NCBI RefSeq assembly: GCF_026409565.1
Contig: NZ_CP112881.1
Coordinates: 2,735,501-2,799,500 of the forward strand
Origin: Sneathiella aquimaris
Lineage (GTDB): Bacteria; Pseudomonadota; Alphaproteobacteria; Sneathiellales; Sneathiellaceae
Length of the DNA: 64,000 bases
Direction of reading: 5' to 3'
In this document: positions 45,146 through 53,655 of the stretch, in pieces
Layout of the letters: every line of letters starts with the position of its first letter
Position numbering within the stretch: position 1 is the stretch's first letter
Notes under the pieces: model-generated
What the model saw: only the letters and a program-made list of their open reading frames with translations
Database searches by the model: none
What the model was told of the DNA's origin: nothing
Made by a program: the position numbers and the translations under genes

Positions 45146-45877
45146 CTATGCCCAGCCGCCGGCGAAATACAGAATCTGACCGGTAATAAAATCTGATTTG
45201 TCGGAGACAAGAAAAGCGAGATATTCACCCGCTTCTTCGGGCTTACCCAATCGGCCAATAGGGATGGGTTTAGTTATTTTCATTAATGTTTCAGGATTAC
45301 TCAGCAGTTCCTCAGGGAAGTAGGTCGGGCTTTCTACGAAATTCGGGGCCAGCGCGTTCACCTGAATACCAAATTTTCCCAACTCCTTGGCCAATGACAC
45401 CGCCAGACTATTGGCTCCGCCGCGCGCCGCGGTATACATTGAATAATTTGGCAAGCCATGTTTTGGCACTGCCGATGAAACAAAAACAATTTTACCTTTT
45501 CCTGCGGCCTTCATAACTTTTGACGCGTATTTGGCATAGGCAAAGCCGCGCACCAGCAAGGCATCCAGTGTTCTTCGAAAATCGTCAATATCTGCGTCAT
45601 CAATGGTTGCCTTGATCGCCGGATAGGCATCATTGTTGATCAAAGCATCCAAGCGTCCCTCGGCTTGAATAACAGCCGCGACAACGTCCTCGGGCTCCTG
45701 TTCGGCCAGCGCCTTCACACCCGGGATTAAGGCCTCGAACGCCTTGCGGGCGGTCGCATCCACAAAAGAAGCGTCCTGTGCGTAAAGTATCGCATGCTCA
45801 CGCATCAAAACCCGGCTCCCCGGAGTTCCTACAAAATGAGTCGCGTCTGTAATCAGGATAATTTTATTGCTTAGCAT
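45146..45877 (-). CDS. Halohydrin dehalogenase-like SDR-fold protein
   Basis: 243 residues. By fold this looks like a short-chain dehydrogenase, but the SDR motifs are altered in the way that defines halohydrin dehalogenases. The dinucleotide loop TGxxxGxG is replaced by TDATHFVG, fitting T-x4-F-x-G (Thr10, Phe15, Gly17), which holds the halide. The catalytic set is Ser135-x12-Tyr148-x3-Arg152 with Arg instead of the SDR Lys. The body also resembles HheC where I can recall it (AEQEPEDVV, YTAARGGANSLAVSLAKELG, GRLGKPEEAGEYLAFL, ITGQILYFAGGW). Such enzymes turn vicinal haloalcohols into epoxides and open epoxides with small anions. Convergent with purEK; COQ9 lies just upstream. Confidence 0.82.
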   Translation of the reverse strand: MLSNKIILITDATHFVGTPGSRVLMREHAILYAQDASFVDATARKAFEALIPGVKALAEQEPEDVVAAVIQAEGRLDALINNDAYPAIKATIDDADIDDFRRTLDALLVRGFAYAKYASKVMKAAGKGKIVFVSSAVPKHGLPNYSMYTAARGGANSLAVSLAKELGKFGIQVNALAPNFVESPTYFPEELLSNPETLMKITKPIPIGRLGKPEEAGEYLAFLVSDKSDFITGQILYFAGGWA

Positions 45878-45907
45878 TTTTTTGGTCCCGAGTTTAAGTC
45901 GGCCTTT

Positions 45908-46567
45908 TTATTTGGCTGTTAAATTTCGAAAGAAACGCCCCGGCCTTGGTATAAAAGAAAAATCAGGTTTGTTGGCGAGTTTTTGTTTGGTTTTGAATTT
46001 AAAAGTCTCAAACTGCATGACATTTTCGATACGGCGATCCAAAAATTCCCACGTCTTGTCATGCCCTTCAGACACATCATCCAACCAGTAAAGCAACGTA
46101 GCACTATAAACAGCAGAGAGGGTCAGTCGCTTTGTGTAATAACTGAAATCCGTTGATCGATCCCCCGTCGCGTACCACATCCGGCTGACGGTTTCGTTGG
46201 TCAGCGTCAACGCCAAAGCAGCATTTCGCGGCATGGCAAGCCACGTCAATGTTTTACGAACGCAGTCTTTTTCCTGCTCCACCAATTCCAATCGGGTTCT
46301 GACCGCCAGCGTAATCCTGTCGCGGATCTTCATTGAAAGAACATCCTTTGCCTGAAGCACCGCCTCCATCCGATCATCGGCACGGGTCACATAAAAGGTG
46401 ACAAGGTCTTTCAGGCCGCCCGGAAAAAGAAGATTAAAATCCAGATCATCCATCCCCAGATCAGCAGCGCCGCGCCGAACCGCCTTTTCTGACCAACCGT
46501 CAAACATCACATGATCTAAAACCGCATTCAGACATTTATCTTTTGTGATCTTTTGATCTGTCATCAC
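45908..46567 (-). CDS. COQ9 family protein
   Basis: Ubiquinone-synthesis accessory factor, a TetR-like fold that binds lipids. 219 residues with the family core LFPGGLKDLVTFYVTRADDRM and a C-terminal amphipathic region. In alphaproteobacteria the family was first noted as an rpsU-divergent gene; here rpsU lies 740 bases away, with def between. Its ATG overlaps the def stop region by 32 bases, so translation is coupled. Confidence 0.92.
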   Translation of the reverse strand: MMTDQKITKDKCLNAVLDHVMFDGWSEKAVRRGAADLGMDDLDFNLLFPGGLKDLVTFYVTRADDRMEAVLQAKDVLSMKIRDRITLAVRTRLELVEQEKDCVRKTLTWLAMPRNAALALTLTNETVSRMWYATGDRSTDFSYYTKRLTLSAVYSATLLYWLDDVSEGHDKTWEFLDRRIENVMQFETFKFKTKQKLANKPDFSFIPRPGRFFRNLTAK

Positions 46568-47147
46568 CTACTCCTTGGAATGATTGATCTTTTCCTTCGG
46601 TTAAGGAAAAGTGCTTGATAAATTCACCCATCTCATCTTCATACACCAGATTGCGGAGATCTGTCATGCGTTGAACATATAAAATACCATCCAGATGATC
46701 GCATTCATGTTGGACAACACGCGCATGAAACCCTTCAGCAAGGATGTCCTGCCTCTGCCCTTGAAGGTCAAATGCCCGATATCTCAATCTTGTATACCGG
46801 GGCACAAGACCCCGTAAACCCGGCACGGAAAGGCATCCTTCCCAGCCCAAGGATGTATCCACTCCCAAAGGCTCCAACTCTGGATTAATCAACACTCTTT
46901 GCGCAAACCCGTCACTGTCCGGACTACCATCCTCATTTTGAAGACGCGCCGCGGATATCCCAAAAATAACAAGGCGCAATGGAACACCGATCTGCGGGGC
47001 CGCCAAACCTATACCGCCGGCTTCTTTCAGACTTTCCTGCATCTGTTTAACGAGTTTACGAATCTCTGGCGCTGTTGGATCATCGATCTCCTCTGCGCGC
47101 TGTAATAAAACTGGATTTCCCATTTTCACGATTGGTTTTGCTGGCAT
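46536..47147 (-). CDS. def: Peptide deformylase
   Basis: Removes the formyl group from nascent chains. 203 residues with all three motifs: GGIGLAAPQIGVP (motif 1), WEGCLSVPGLRG (motif 2, metal Cys) and QHECDHLDGILY (motif 3, HExxH). Fe2+/Zn2+-dependent type with typical spacing. It is divergent from rpsU across 162 bases and cotranscribed with COQ9, which overlaps its 3' end. Confidence 0.96.
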   Translation of the reverse strand: MPAKPIVKMGNPVLLQRAEEIDDPTAPEIRKLVKQMQESLKEAGGIGLAAPQIGVPLRLVIFGISAARLQNEDGSPDSDGFAQRVLINPELEPLGVDTSLGWEGCLSVPGLRGLVPRYTRLRYRAFDLQGQRQDILAEGFHARVVQHECDHLDGILYVQRMTDLRNLVYEDEMGEFIKHFSLTEGKDQSFQGVGDDRSKDHKR

Positions 47148-47309
47148 TTTCAGTTGTTTACTCGCTTAAAACTGTGTTAAAAGACTTTTCTTTATAAATA
47201 TTCCCTATTTCGGGTGTTTAACGCTTCACATCGGTTAGGCGGCATGTTACTAGACACGCCACTTTGTGAACTGACTTAACCACATTATAGCATAGGAGCA
47301 CTAAAGGCT

Positions 47310-47510
47310 GTGCAGGTACATGTTCGCGACAACAATGTCGATCAAGCGCTACGCGCTTTAAAAAAGAAAATGCAACGAGAAGGTATCTTCCGCGAGTTGA
47401 AACTCCGGGGTGCTTACGAAAAGCCGTCTGAAAAACGCGCTCGCCAGAAAGCAGAGGCTATTCGCCGCGCTCGCAAGCTGGCTCGCAAACGCGCTCTCCG
47501 CGAAGGTTAA
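47310..47510 (+). CDS. rpsU: 30S ribosomal protein S21
   Basis: 66 residues, starting from GTG at 47310 with AGGAG 11 bases before it and AAAGG nearer: [20 protein letters not shown] then the basic tail [20 protein letters not shown]. Normal length and sequence for S21. It is followed by two hairpins (47523-47542 and 47557-47590), so it is a single-gene transcript. Confidence 0.97.
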   Translation: MQVHVRDNNVDQALRALKKKMQREGIFRELKLRGAYEKPSEKRARQKAEAIRRARKLARKRALREG

Positions 47511-47522
47511 GTTTTCCGCAAA

Positions 47523-47542
47523 CAGGAAGCTTCGGTTTCCTG
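47523..47542 (+). other. UUCG-tetraloop hairpin downstream of rpsU
   Basis: CAGGAAGC-(TTCG)-GTTTCCTG: 8-base stem with one G-U pair, closing C(UUCG)G. No T run follows, so it is more likely a 3'-end stabiliser of the rpsU mRNA than the terminator itself, which is the next hairpin. Confidence 0.6.
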
Positions 47543-47556
47543 ATCATGCGACAGTC

Positions 47557-47590
47557 AAAGCCGCACCGGTTTCACCGGTTAGCGGCTTTT
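47557..47590 (+). terminator. Intrinsic terminator of rpsU
   Basis: AAAGCCGC / GCGGCTTT outer stem (8 bases) with a nested ACCGGT / ACCGGT inner stem, ending in TTTT. It also falls at the 3' end of the leftward DUF962 gene (stop at 47607). Confidence 0.88.
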
Positions 47591-47606
47591 GGTGTTTGTG
47601 GGGAAT

Positions 47607-47930
47607 TCAGAAAAGCCGGACACGGCCGATCAGAATATCCTTGAACATAACCCAGTCCCCGAAAAGACTATAAAAGGGATACTTGAAGGTGGCCGGTCTA
47701 TTCTTCTCAAAGAAGAAATGCCCGACCCAGGCAAATCCATATCCAATAACGGGCAGCCACCATAAAAGAAACCACATCCCGGACCAAAACGCAGCCACAA
47801 GAGTGACAAGCACCAGAAAACTGCCCACAAAATGCAAGCGTCTGCATGTCACATTCGAATGTTCACTCAGGTAAAACGGGTAAAACTCTTTGAACGACGA
47901 AAATCTTTCGTCCGTTGATTGTTGGGTCAA
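47607..47930 (-). CDS. DUF962 / Mpo1-like membrane protein
   Basis: 107 residues from a TTG at 47928-47930, which has an excellent SD (GGGAGG, seven bases away); an upstream ATG would add 22 residues lacking an SD. The protein starts (M)TQQSTDERFSSFKEFYPFYL, then the family mark LHFVGSFLVLVTLVAAF. Two hydrophobic segments cover residues about 37-67, and FEKNRPATFKYPFYSLFGDWVMF completes the fold. Mpo1-type relatives are iron-dependent dioxygenases acting on 2-hydroxy fatty acids; His ligands are seen in SEHSN and LHF and VGHFFFEKN. The activity here is inferred. Confidence 0.85.
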   Translation of the reverse strand: MTQQSTDERFSSFKEFYPFYLSEHSNVTCRRLHFVGSFLVLVTLVAAFWSGMWFLLWWLPVIGYGFAWVGHFFFEKNRPATFKYPFYSLFGDWVMFKDILIGRVRLF

Positions 47931-48000
47931 TTGCACACCTCCCTTCTCTAACGCAGGCGCGTCATCCAGCAGCCCGGCCGCCTGACGGTCCATCACATCA

Positions 48001-48580
48001 CCACGCGCCTACTAACCAGATTGCGCCGGTCAACATAGTCCGTCAAGATTGATTTCATCGATCATCACGTACCAAGCCAAGACCGTCCAAGGAACCGGTG
48101 GACATCAAACGCCGTTCATGGCATTGCGGGGACTTCAAAGTGATTACGGCTCGTGAGGTATTGGCGCGGGCATATAAACGTTAGGGTAATCAGAATTACA
48201 TTGCCCGACCACTTAGTTCACCTGATACTCAAAGAACATCTACATGGGCTCTAACCAAGCCTGTTCTTTTTCCAGAAAAAACCTGTTCCACCATCACACA
48301 TTGCTGCGCGCTCTTTTTTACAGATACTCTTGGTGCATTTTGCGATTGCAATAGAAGCCGCGAGTGCGCTTTACAGTTCATTGAATGAGCAACAGGGAAA
48401 GCGGAGCTACAGTCAGCAAGTTAGAGATTCTCAGACAACGTCAAGACACTGAAATCGCAAATTACTGAAAAAGACTCACAGGATGGATATATTTTTGTGA
48501 TTTTTGGAAGTGCGGGAGGAGTATTCCCTGCTTCCTGAGCCTGTTACATTAAACTTATGCAACAAGCTAGGAAATTTGGG
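48001..48580. other. Gene-free 0.6-kb stretch upstream of the tRNA terminator
   Basis: No coding frame with a plausible start and composition was found on either strand. One stem-like pair, AAGAACA...TGTTCTT (about 48226-48271), is the only structure noticed. It might hold an unrecognised RNA gene. Confidence 0.4.
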
Positions 48581-48601
48581 CTCTCTGGGTTTTCCAGAGA
48601 G
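48581..48601 (-). terminator. Hairpin just downstream of tRNA-Leu
   Basis: Perfect 8-base stem CTCTCTGG / CCAGAGAG around GTTTT, one base after the tRNA CCA end on the leftward strand. Only a short T stretch follows. Likely the tRNA transcript end. Confidence 0.7.
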
Positions 48602-48602
48602 T

Positions 48603-48689
48603 TGGTGCGGCCGAGAAGACTCGAACTTCCACCCGTGTTACCGGACAGCGACCTCAACGCTGCGCGTCTACCAATTCCGCCACGGCCGC
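48603..48689 (-). tRNA. tRNA-Leu (anticodon GAG)
   Basis: 87-base class II tRNA with encoded CCA. Acceptor arms GCGGCCG / CGGCCGC, D arm GCGGAATTGGTAGACGC, anticodon stem CAGCG-(TTGAGGT)-CGCTG with anticodon GAG, a long variable arm, T arm GGAAGTTCGAGTCTTC-like, and CCA at the 3' end. The GAG anticodon reads CUC/CUU. Confidence 0.93.
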
Positions 48690-48800
48690 TTGAGGTAGAG
48701 GGGAAATATCAAATACCAGCGTCGCTGGCAAGGACAGATTTCAATATTTTTTATGATTTGTGAACTTTATTGAATTTTTACCAGTTACAAGCGCAAATCT

Positions 48801-49049
48801 TCACACATCTTGCTGATTGGGACTAATTTTATCTGTGATCGAGATCCCGATATTGTCATCCACAACAATAATTTCACCATAGGCAATCGGTTGATTATTC
48901 GCGAGCACAATAGCATCGTCATCTACGCTCGTATCCAGCTCAATAACGGCACCGCGACCCATTTTGAGAAGCTGATGGATGGGCATGATGGATTTTCCCA
49001 GAACAACTGAGATTTCAACATCGACCCCTTTAATCGCTTTATCGCGCAT
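48801..49049 (-). CDS. fliN: FliN-family flagellar motor switch protein (orphan)
   Basis: 82 residues covering the SpoA/FliN C-terminal domain: VDVEISVVLGKSIMPIHQLLKMGRG, then AVIELDTSVDDDAIVLANNQ, and PIAYGEIIVVDDNIGISITDKI. The usual N-terminal extension of FliN is missing, so it is a minimal SpoA domain. No other flagellar gene is in the window, so this is probably an extra FliN copy or a lone motor-switch gene. SD GGGAAT lies just before the ATG. The neighbouring tRNA-Leu is on the same strand. Confidence 0.88.
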   Translation of the reverse strand: MRDKAIKGVDVEISVVLGKSIMPIHQLLKMGRGAVIELDTSVDDDAIVLANNQPIAYGEIIVVDDNIGISITDKISPNQQDV

Positions 49050-49165
49050 TGCATTCCCTATTCAATAACTCACCGAGATCAGTATCCGTGATTAGGGTTA
49101 CCAAGAGATTAACATTCTGTAATTGAGGCAACTTGAACCACTTGGGATTAATGGTATAACGACCC

Positions 49166-49822
49166 ATGCATGAAATCGAATGGAAAATTTCAGACGGCCT
49201 TGTTTCCTATGAAACAGCCTTACAGGAAATGGAAACCAGAGTGGCCGCCATTCGCGCAGGAACAGCCCCCGAGCTGATTTGGCTACTGGAGCATCCTCCG
49301 CTTTATACAGCGGGCACCAGCGCGGATGAAGAGGATTTGGTCGCCCCCGATAAATTCCCTGTATATGATGCAGGCCGTGGCGGACAATACACCTATCATG
49401 GTCCGGGACAGCGGGTTGCCTATGTTATGCTCGATCTGAAGAAGCGAGAATCGGACATTCGCAAATTTGTCGAAGACATGGAAAATTGGGTAATTGATGT
49501 TCTTGCCCAGTATCAGATAAAGGGCGAAAAGCGGAATGGCCGGGTCGGCGTTTGGGTTGCCCGCGGGACGAAAGAAGATAAAATCGCCGCAATCGGCGTG
49601 CGCGTGCGCAAATGGGTCAGCTTTCACGGCATTTCCATCAATGTAGAGCCCGACCTCACTCATTATGACGGAATTGTCCCCTGCGGAATCTCGGAACACG
49701 GCGTCACGTCCCTTGTCGATCAGGGAATCCCCGTCACAATGGACGAATTTGATCAGGAATTACGCGCAAGTTTTGAAAAAATATTTCTAAAAGACGGCGC
49801 TAAAGGGTCGATTTTGAGCTGA
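49166..49822 (+). CDS. lipB: Octanoyltransferase LipB
   Basis: Transfers octanoate from ACP to lipoyl domains of pyruvate dehydrogenase and similar complexes, the first step of lipoate synthesis. 218 residues with the family signatures [35 protein letters not shown], the RVGVWV cap and [12 protein letters not shown], and the active-site Cys in [15 protein letters not shown]. The 3' end overlaps acyP by 23 bases, convergently. Confidence 0.96.
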   Translation: MHEIEWKISDGLVSYETALQEMETRVAAIRAGTAPELIWLLEHPPLYTAGTSADEEDLVAPDKFPVYDAGRGGQYTYHGPGQRVAYVMLDLKKRESDIRKFVEDMENWVIDVLAQYQIKGEKRNGRVGVWVARGTKEDKIAAIGVRVRKWVSFHGISINVEPDLTHYDGIVPCGISEHGVTSLVDQGIPVTMDEFDQELRASFEKIFLKDGAKGSILS

Positions 49823-50078
49823 ACCGCGCACAGGCCGGCTCTTCTTCAGTTTCACGGGTATGAACATCGACCACCCGCGCAAGAAAAGGGCCGTCAAAAC
49901 ACTTTTCGATCATTTTTTGAATCCGCCTCTCTTCACCCTGAAAAACGGCTTCTACCGAGCCGTCCTTTCTATTACGCACCCAGCCTTTCAAGCCGAGGCA
50001 CGTTGCGGTTTCAATTGTCCATGCCCGATAGCCAACACCTTGAACGCGGCCTTTAATTCGGGCATGGAGGCTTTTCAT
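49800..50078 (-). CDS. acyP: Acylphosphatase
   Basis: 92 residues. Hydrolyses acyl phosphates such as acetyl phosphate. Both signature sites are present: [15 protein letters not shown] (Arg for phosphate binding) and the [19 protein letters not shown] loop with its Asn. Normal size. It is convergent with lipB (23-base overlap) and lies 17 bases downstream of pccA, so it may be cotranscribed with pccBA. Confidence 0.93.
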   Translation of the reverse strand: MKSLHARIKGRVQGVGYRAWTIETATCLGLKGWVRNRKDGSVEAVFQGEERRIQKMIEKCFDGPFLARVVDVHTRETEEEPACARFSSKSTL

Positions 50079-50094
50079 AATTTAGGGTCTTCCC

Positions 50095-52062
50095 TTATTC
50101 AAACTCAAGAATAACGTCATCCACTGCCAGCGTGTCACCGGCGGCAGCATTCACGGCCGAGACGATGCCGTCCTGTTCCGCCCGGAGGATATTTTCCATC
50201 TTCATGGCTTCAACAACCGCAAGCGGCTGGCCAGCCTTGACTTCATCGCCCAGTCCGACATTCACCGATACAATCAGTCCCGGCATTGGACATAACAGAA
50301 ATTTTGACAGATCCGGCGCGACTTTCACAGGCATGAATTTGGCTAGCTCTGCAAGCCGTGGCCGCCGAAGGGCCAGCTCAACGACACCACCACCATGGGT
50401 AATTCGGATGCCATCCCCCGCTTTCTCAACAAGGCCTGCCACCAGTTTCCCGTTAATATCCGCAACAATTCGCCGGTGTCCGGGCAACCAGTCACATCGT
50501 ACCGCCAGCACGTGACCGTCAATCGTCACATCGATACCATGCTCGATATCTTCGACAGAGAGTGCCGTCTGGCGATCCAGCCCCTCACTCGCAACCCAAT
50601 TGGAACCCGCGGTCTCAGCCATTCCCATGATCTCACGGGTTGTCTGGCGCAAATGAACCAGCGTTGCAAGGGCAACGATATTGTTATAGGCACCGTCCGT
50701 CAAATCCACACCGGAGAACCCGTCTGGATACTCTTCGGCGATAAATCCGGTGGTCAGGCGCCCTTCTTTGAAACGTGGATGATTGCACACGGCATTGAGG
50801 AAATTGATGTTATGCGCAATTCCCTTCACCTCATAAGCATCCAAGGCCTGGCTCATCCGTTCAATTGCCGTGGCACGATCCGGCCCATACGTGCAGAGCT
50901 TGGCAATCATCGGATCATAGAACATGGTGATTTCAGAGCCTTCCGTCACCCCCGTATCGACCCGAACATTCTTTCCTTCGGGCGCATGATAGCGGCTTAG
51001 GCGACCAATGGATGGCAAGAAACCCCGGTATGGATCTTCGGCATACAGGCGGCTTTCTACAGCCCAACCGGTCAGCGTCACATCTTCCTGCTTCAACGAA
51101 AGCGCTTCGCCATTTGCAACGCGGATCATTTGCTCAACCAGATCGACCCCAGTGATCAATTCGGTCACAGGATGCTCGACCTGCAGACGGGTGTTCATTT
51201 CCAGAAAGTAGAAACTCCGATCAGCGCCAACGATAAATTCGACTGTTCCGGCAGAATGATAATCCACTTCCTTCGCCAGCGCGACAGCCTGCTCTCCCAT
51301 TGCTTTACGCAAGGCTTCATCGAGAAACGGGCTTGGCGCTTCCTCAATGACTTTTTGATGGCGTCGCTGGATAGAACATTCCCGTTCGCCCAGATAGATG
51401 CAGTTTCCCTGCTTATCCGCAAGCACCTGAATTTCAATATGGCGCGGATCGACAACAAATTTTTCGATAAAAATACGGTCATCGCCAAAGCTGCTGATGG
51501 CTTCATTTTTTGCAGACTGAAAACCTTCGCGCGCTTCGTCATCATTCCAGGCGACACGCATTCCTTTACCGCCGCCGCCAGCTGACGCCTTGATCATCAC
51601 AGGATAACCAATTTCACCGGAAATCTTAACGGCATGATCCGCATCTTCGATCAGATCCATGTGACCCGGCACGGTATTCACGCCCGCTTCCAGCGCCAGC
51701 TTCTTGGACTCGATTTTATCACCCATCGAGGCAATCGCTTTTTTGCCAGGGCCGATAAAGGTAATATTCTCTTTGGCAAGCGCGTCGGCAAAAGCCTGAT
51801 TTTCTGAAAGAAAACCATAGCCAGGATGGACGGCTTCCGCCCCCGTTTCCTTACAGGCGTTTATGATCTTTTCAATGATCAAATAGCTCTCCGCCGCCGG
51901 GGCTGGCCCAATATGAATAGCTTCGTCGGCCATCTGCATATGCATCGCGCCGTCATCGGCATCCGAATAAACAGCAACAGTTTTAATGCCCATTTCCCGT
52001 GCGGTTTTGATAACACGGCAGGCGATTTCGCCACGGTTGGCAATCAGGATTTTCTTAAACAT
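50095..52062 (-). CDS. pccA: Propionyl-CoA carboxylase alpha subunit (biotin carboxylase + biotin carrier)
   Basis: 655 residues from the ATG at 52060-52062, which has a full GAGGAGGAAC SD. Biotin carboxylase domain: IANRGEIACRVI, GPGKKAIASMGDKIESK, ATP-grasp GYPVMIKASAGGGGKGMR and EMNTRLQVEHPVTELITG. The C-terminal biotinyl domain carries the attachment Lys in VVEAMKMEN. With pccB (17 bases upstream in transcription) it forms the enzyme that carboxylates propionyl-CoA, or less likely another acyl-CoA. The route would serve odd-chain and branched acyl-CoA products such as those of the 20-25 kb cluster. Confidence 0.93.
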   Translation of the reverse strand: MFKKILIANRGEIACRVIKTAREMGIKTVAVYSDADDGAMHMQMADEAIHIGPAPAAESYLIIEKIINACKETGAEAVHPGYGFLSENQAFADALAKENITFIGPGKKAIASMGDKIESKKLALEAGVNTVPGHMDLIEDADHAVKISGEIGYPVMIKASAGGGGKGMRVAWNDDEAREGFQSAKNEAISSFGDDRIFIEKFVVDPRHIEIQVLADKQGNCIYLGERECSIQRRHQKVIEEAPSPFLDEALRKAMGEQAVALAKEVDYHSAGTVEFIVGADRSFYFLEMNTRLQVEHPVTELITGVDLVEQMIRVANGEALSLKQEDVTLTGWAVESRLYAEDPYRGFLPSIGRLSRYHAPEGKNVRVDTGVTEGSEITMFYDPMIAKLCTYGPDRATAIERMSQALDAYEVKGIAHNINFLNAVCNHPRFKEGRLTTGFIAEEYPDGFSGVDLTDGAYNNIVALATLVHLRQTTREIMGMAETAGSNWVASEGLDRQTALSVEDIEHGIDVTIDGHVLAVRCDWLPGHRRIVADINGKLVAGLVEKAGDGIRITHGGGVVELALRRPRLAELAKFMPVKVAPDLSKFLLCPMPGLIVSVNVGLGDEVKAGQPLAVVEAMKMENILRAEQDGIVSAVNAAAGDTLAVDDVILEFE

Positions 52063-52079
52063 TGTGCGTTCCTCCTCGC

Positions 52080-53612
52080 CTACAGCGGTATATTTCCGTG
52101 TTTTTTCCACGGATTTTCTAATTCTTTGTTTTTTAACATTCGAAGCGAACTTGCGATCCGGTGACGGGTGTTATTCGGCATGATCACGTCGTCGATAAAG
52201 CCTCGATGACCAGCGATAAACGGATTGGCAAAACGTTCTTTATATTCTTCTGTGCGCCGCTCGATTTTCGCATCGTCGCCGATTTCCGACCGGAAAATAA
52301 TCTCAACAGCGCCCTTGGCACCCATTACAGCAATTTCAGCGGACGGCCACGCATAATTCACGTCGCCGCGCAGATGTTTAGACGACATCACATCGTAGGC
52401 GCCGCCATAGGCTTTACGGGTAATAATGGTCACTTTTGGCACGGTTGCTTCTGCATATGCGTAGAGTAGTTTCGCGCCATGTTTAATGATACCGCCATAT
52501 TCCTGCGAAGTTCCCGGCAAAAAGCCCGGGACATCCACAAGGGTGACAATCGGAATATTAAAACAGTCACAGAAACGGACAAAACGGGCCGCTTTACGGG
52601 AACTATCAATATCCAGACACCCCGCCAAGACCATCGGCTGGTTGGCCACGATACCAACCGTCTGCCCTTCGATGCGAGCAAAACCAGTGATAATATTTTT
52701 GGCAAAATCAGGTTGGATTTCAAAGAAATCACCCTCATCGGACAATTTCTCAACCAGTTCCATCATATCGTATGGTTTATTCGGGTTATCCGGGATCAAC
52801 GTATCCAATGAAGGCTCTTTCCGATCAGGATCATCGAAAGTAGGCCGGACAGGAGACCGCTCACGATTGGACGCCGGCAGCATATCCACCAAGCGGCGAA
52901 CCTCTGAAAGGGCTTCCACATCGTTGTCATAGGCATTATCGGCAACGGACGACTTACTAGTATGGGTTCCCGCACCACCTAGCTCTTCTGCGGTCACACT
53001 CTCGTTTGTAACCGTTTTCACAACATCCGGTCCGGTTACAAACATGTAGGAGCTGTCGCGGACCATGAAAATGAAATCAGTCATGGCAGGCGAGTAAACA
53101 GCGCCGCCCGCGCACGGCCCCATAATAACGGAAATTTGAGGAATAACACCAGACGCCATGACATTCCGCTGGAATACTTCCGCGTAACCCGCAAGACTGT
53201 CGATGCCTTCCTGAATACGTGCGCCCCCTGAATCATTCAGACCAATAATCGGAGCTCCAACCTGAACGGCTTTGTCCATGACCTTGCAGATTTTTTTCGC
53301 GTGATACTCGGAAAGAGACCCGCCGAAAACAGTGAAGTCCTGCGAGAAGACAAAGACAAGCTTCCCGTTTATCGTCCCATGTCCGGTAATAACCCCATCA
53401 CCGGTTATTGCTTCATCTTCCATGCCGAATTCGGTACAGCGATGTTCAACGAACATATCCCATTCTTCGAAAGATCCTTCATCCAAGAGGAATTCAATTC
53501 GCTCCCGCGCGATGAGCTTTCCCTTGTTATGCTGCGAGTCAATTCGTTTTTGCCCGCCTCCCAAACGTGCTACGGCCCGTTTTTCTTCAAGCTTTTGGAT
53601 AATATCTTTCAT
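52080..53612 (-). CDS. pccB: Propionyl-CoA carboxylase beta subunit (carboxyltransferase)
   Basis: 510 residues. Two crotonase-like carboxyltransferase halves: [51 protein letters not shown] (first oxyanion, GGARI) and [56 protein letters not shown] (second, GGAYDVM) in pieces. The length is typical of PccB. It is translated first in the pccBA operon; the upstream ATP12 gene ends 43 bases before it, on the same strand. Confidence 0.94.
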   Translation of the reverse strand: MKDIIQKLEEKRAVARLGGGQKRIDSQHNKGKLIARERIEFLLDEGSFEEWDMFVEHRCTEFGMEDEAITGDGVITGHGTINGKLVFVFSQDFTVFGGSLSEYHAKKICKVMDKAVQVGAPIIGLNDSGGARIQEGIDSLAGYAEVFQRNVMASGVIPQISVIMGPCAGGAVYSPAMTDFIFMVRDSSYMFVTGPDVVKTVTNESVTAEELGGAGTHTSKSSVADNAYDNDVEALSEVRRLVDMLPASNRERSPVRPTFDDPDRKEPSLDTLIPDNPNKPYDMMELVEKLSDEGDFFEIQPDFAKNIITGFARIEGQTVGIVANQPMVLAGCLDIDSSRKAARFVRFCDCFNIPIVTLVDVPGFLPGTSQEYGGIIKHGAKLLYAYAEATVPKVTIITRKAYGGAYDVMSSKHLRGDVNYAWPSAEIAVMGAKGAVEIIFRSEIGDDAKIERRTEEYKERFANPFIAGHRGFIDDVIMPNNTRHRIASSLRMLKNKELENPWKKHGNIPL

Positions 53613-53655
53613 ATCAACTCCCTAACGCCTTTACAGAACACGGCGGTGTTTTTCA

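Noticed and set aside
48504-48763. Rightward frames of 64-68 codons around 48600
   Set aside because: They run across the tRNA-Leu gene on the opposite strand and have no other support.
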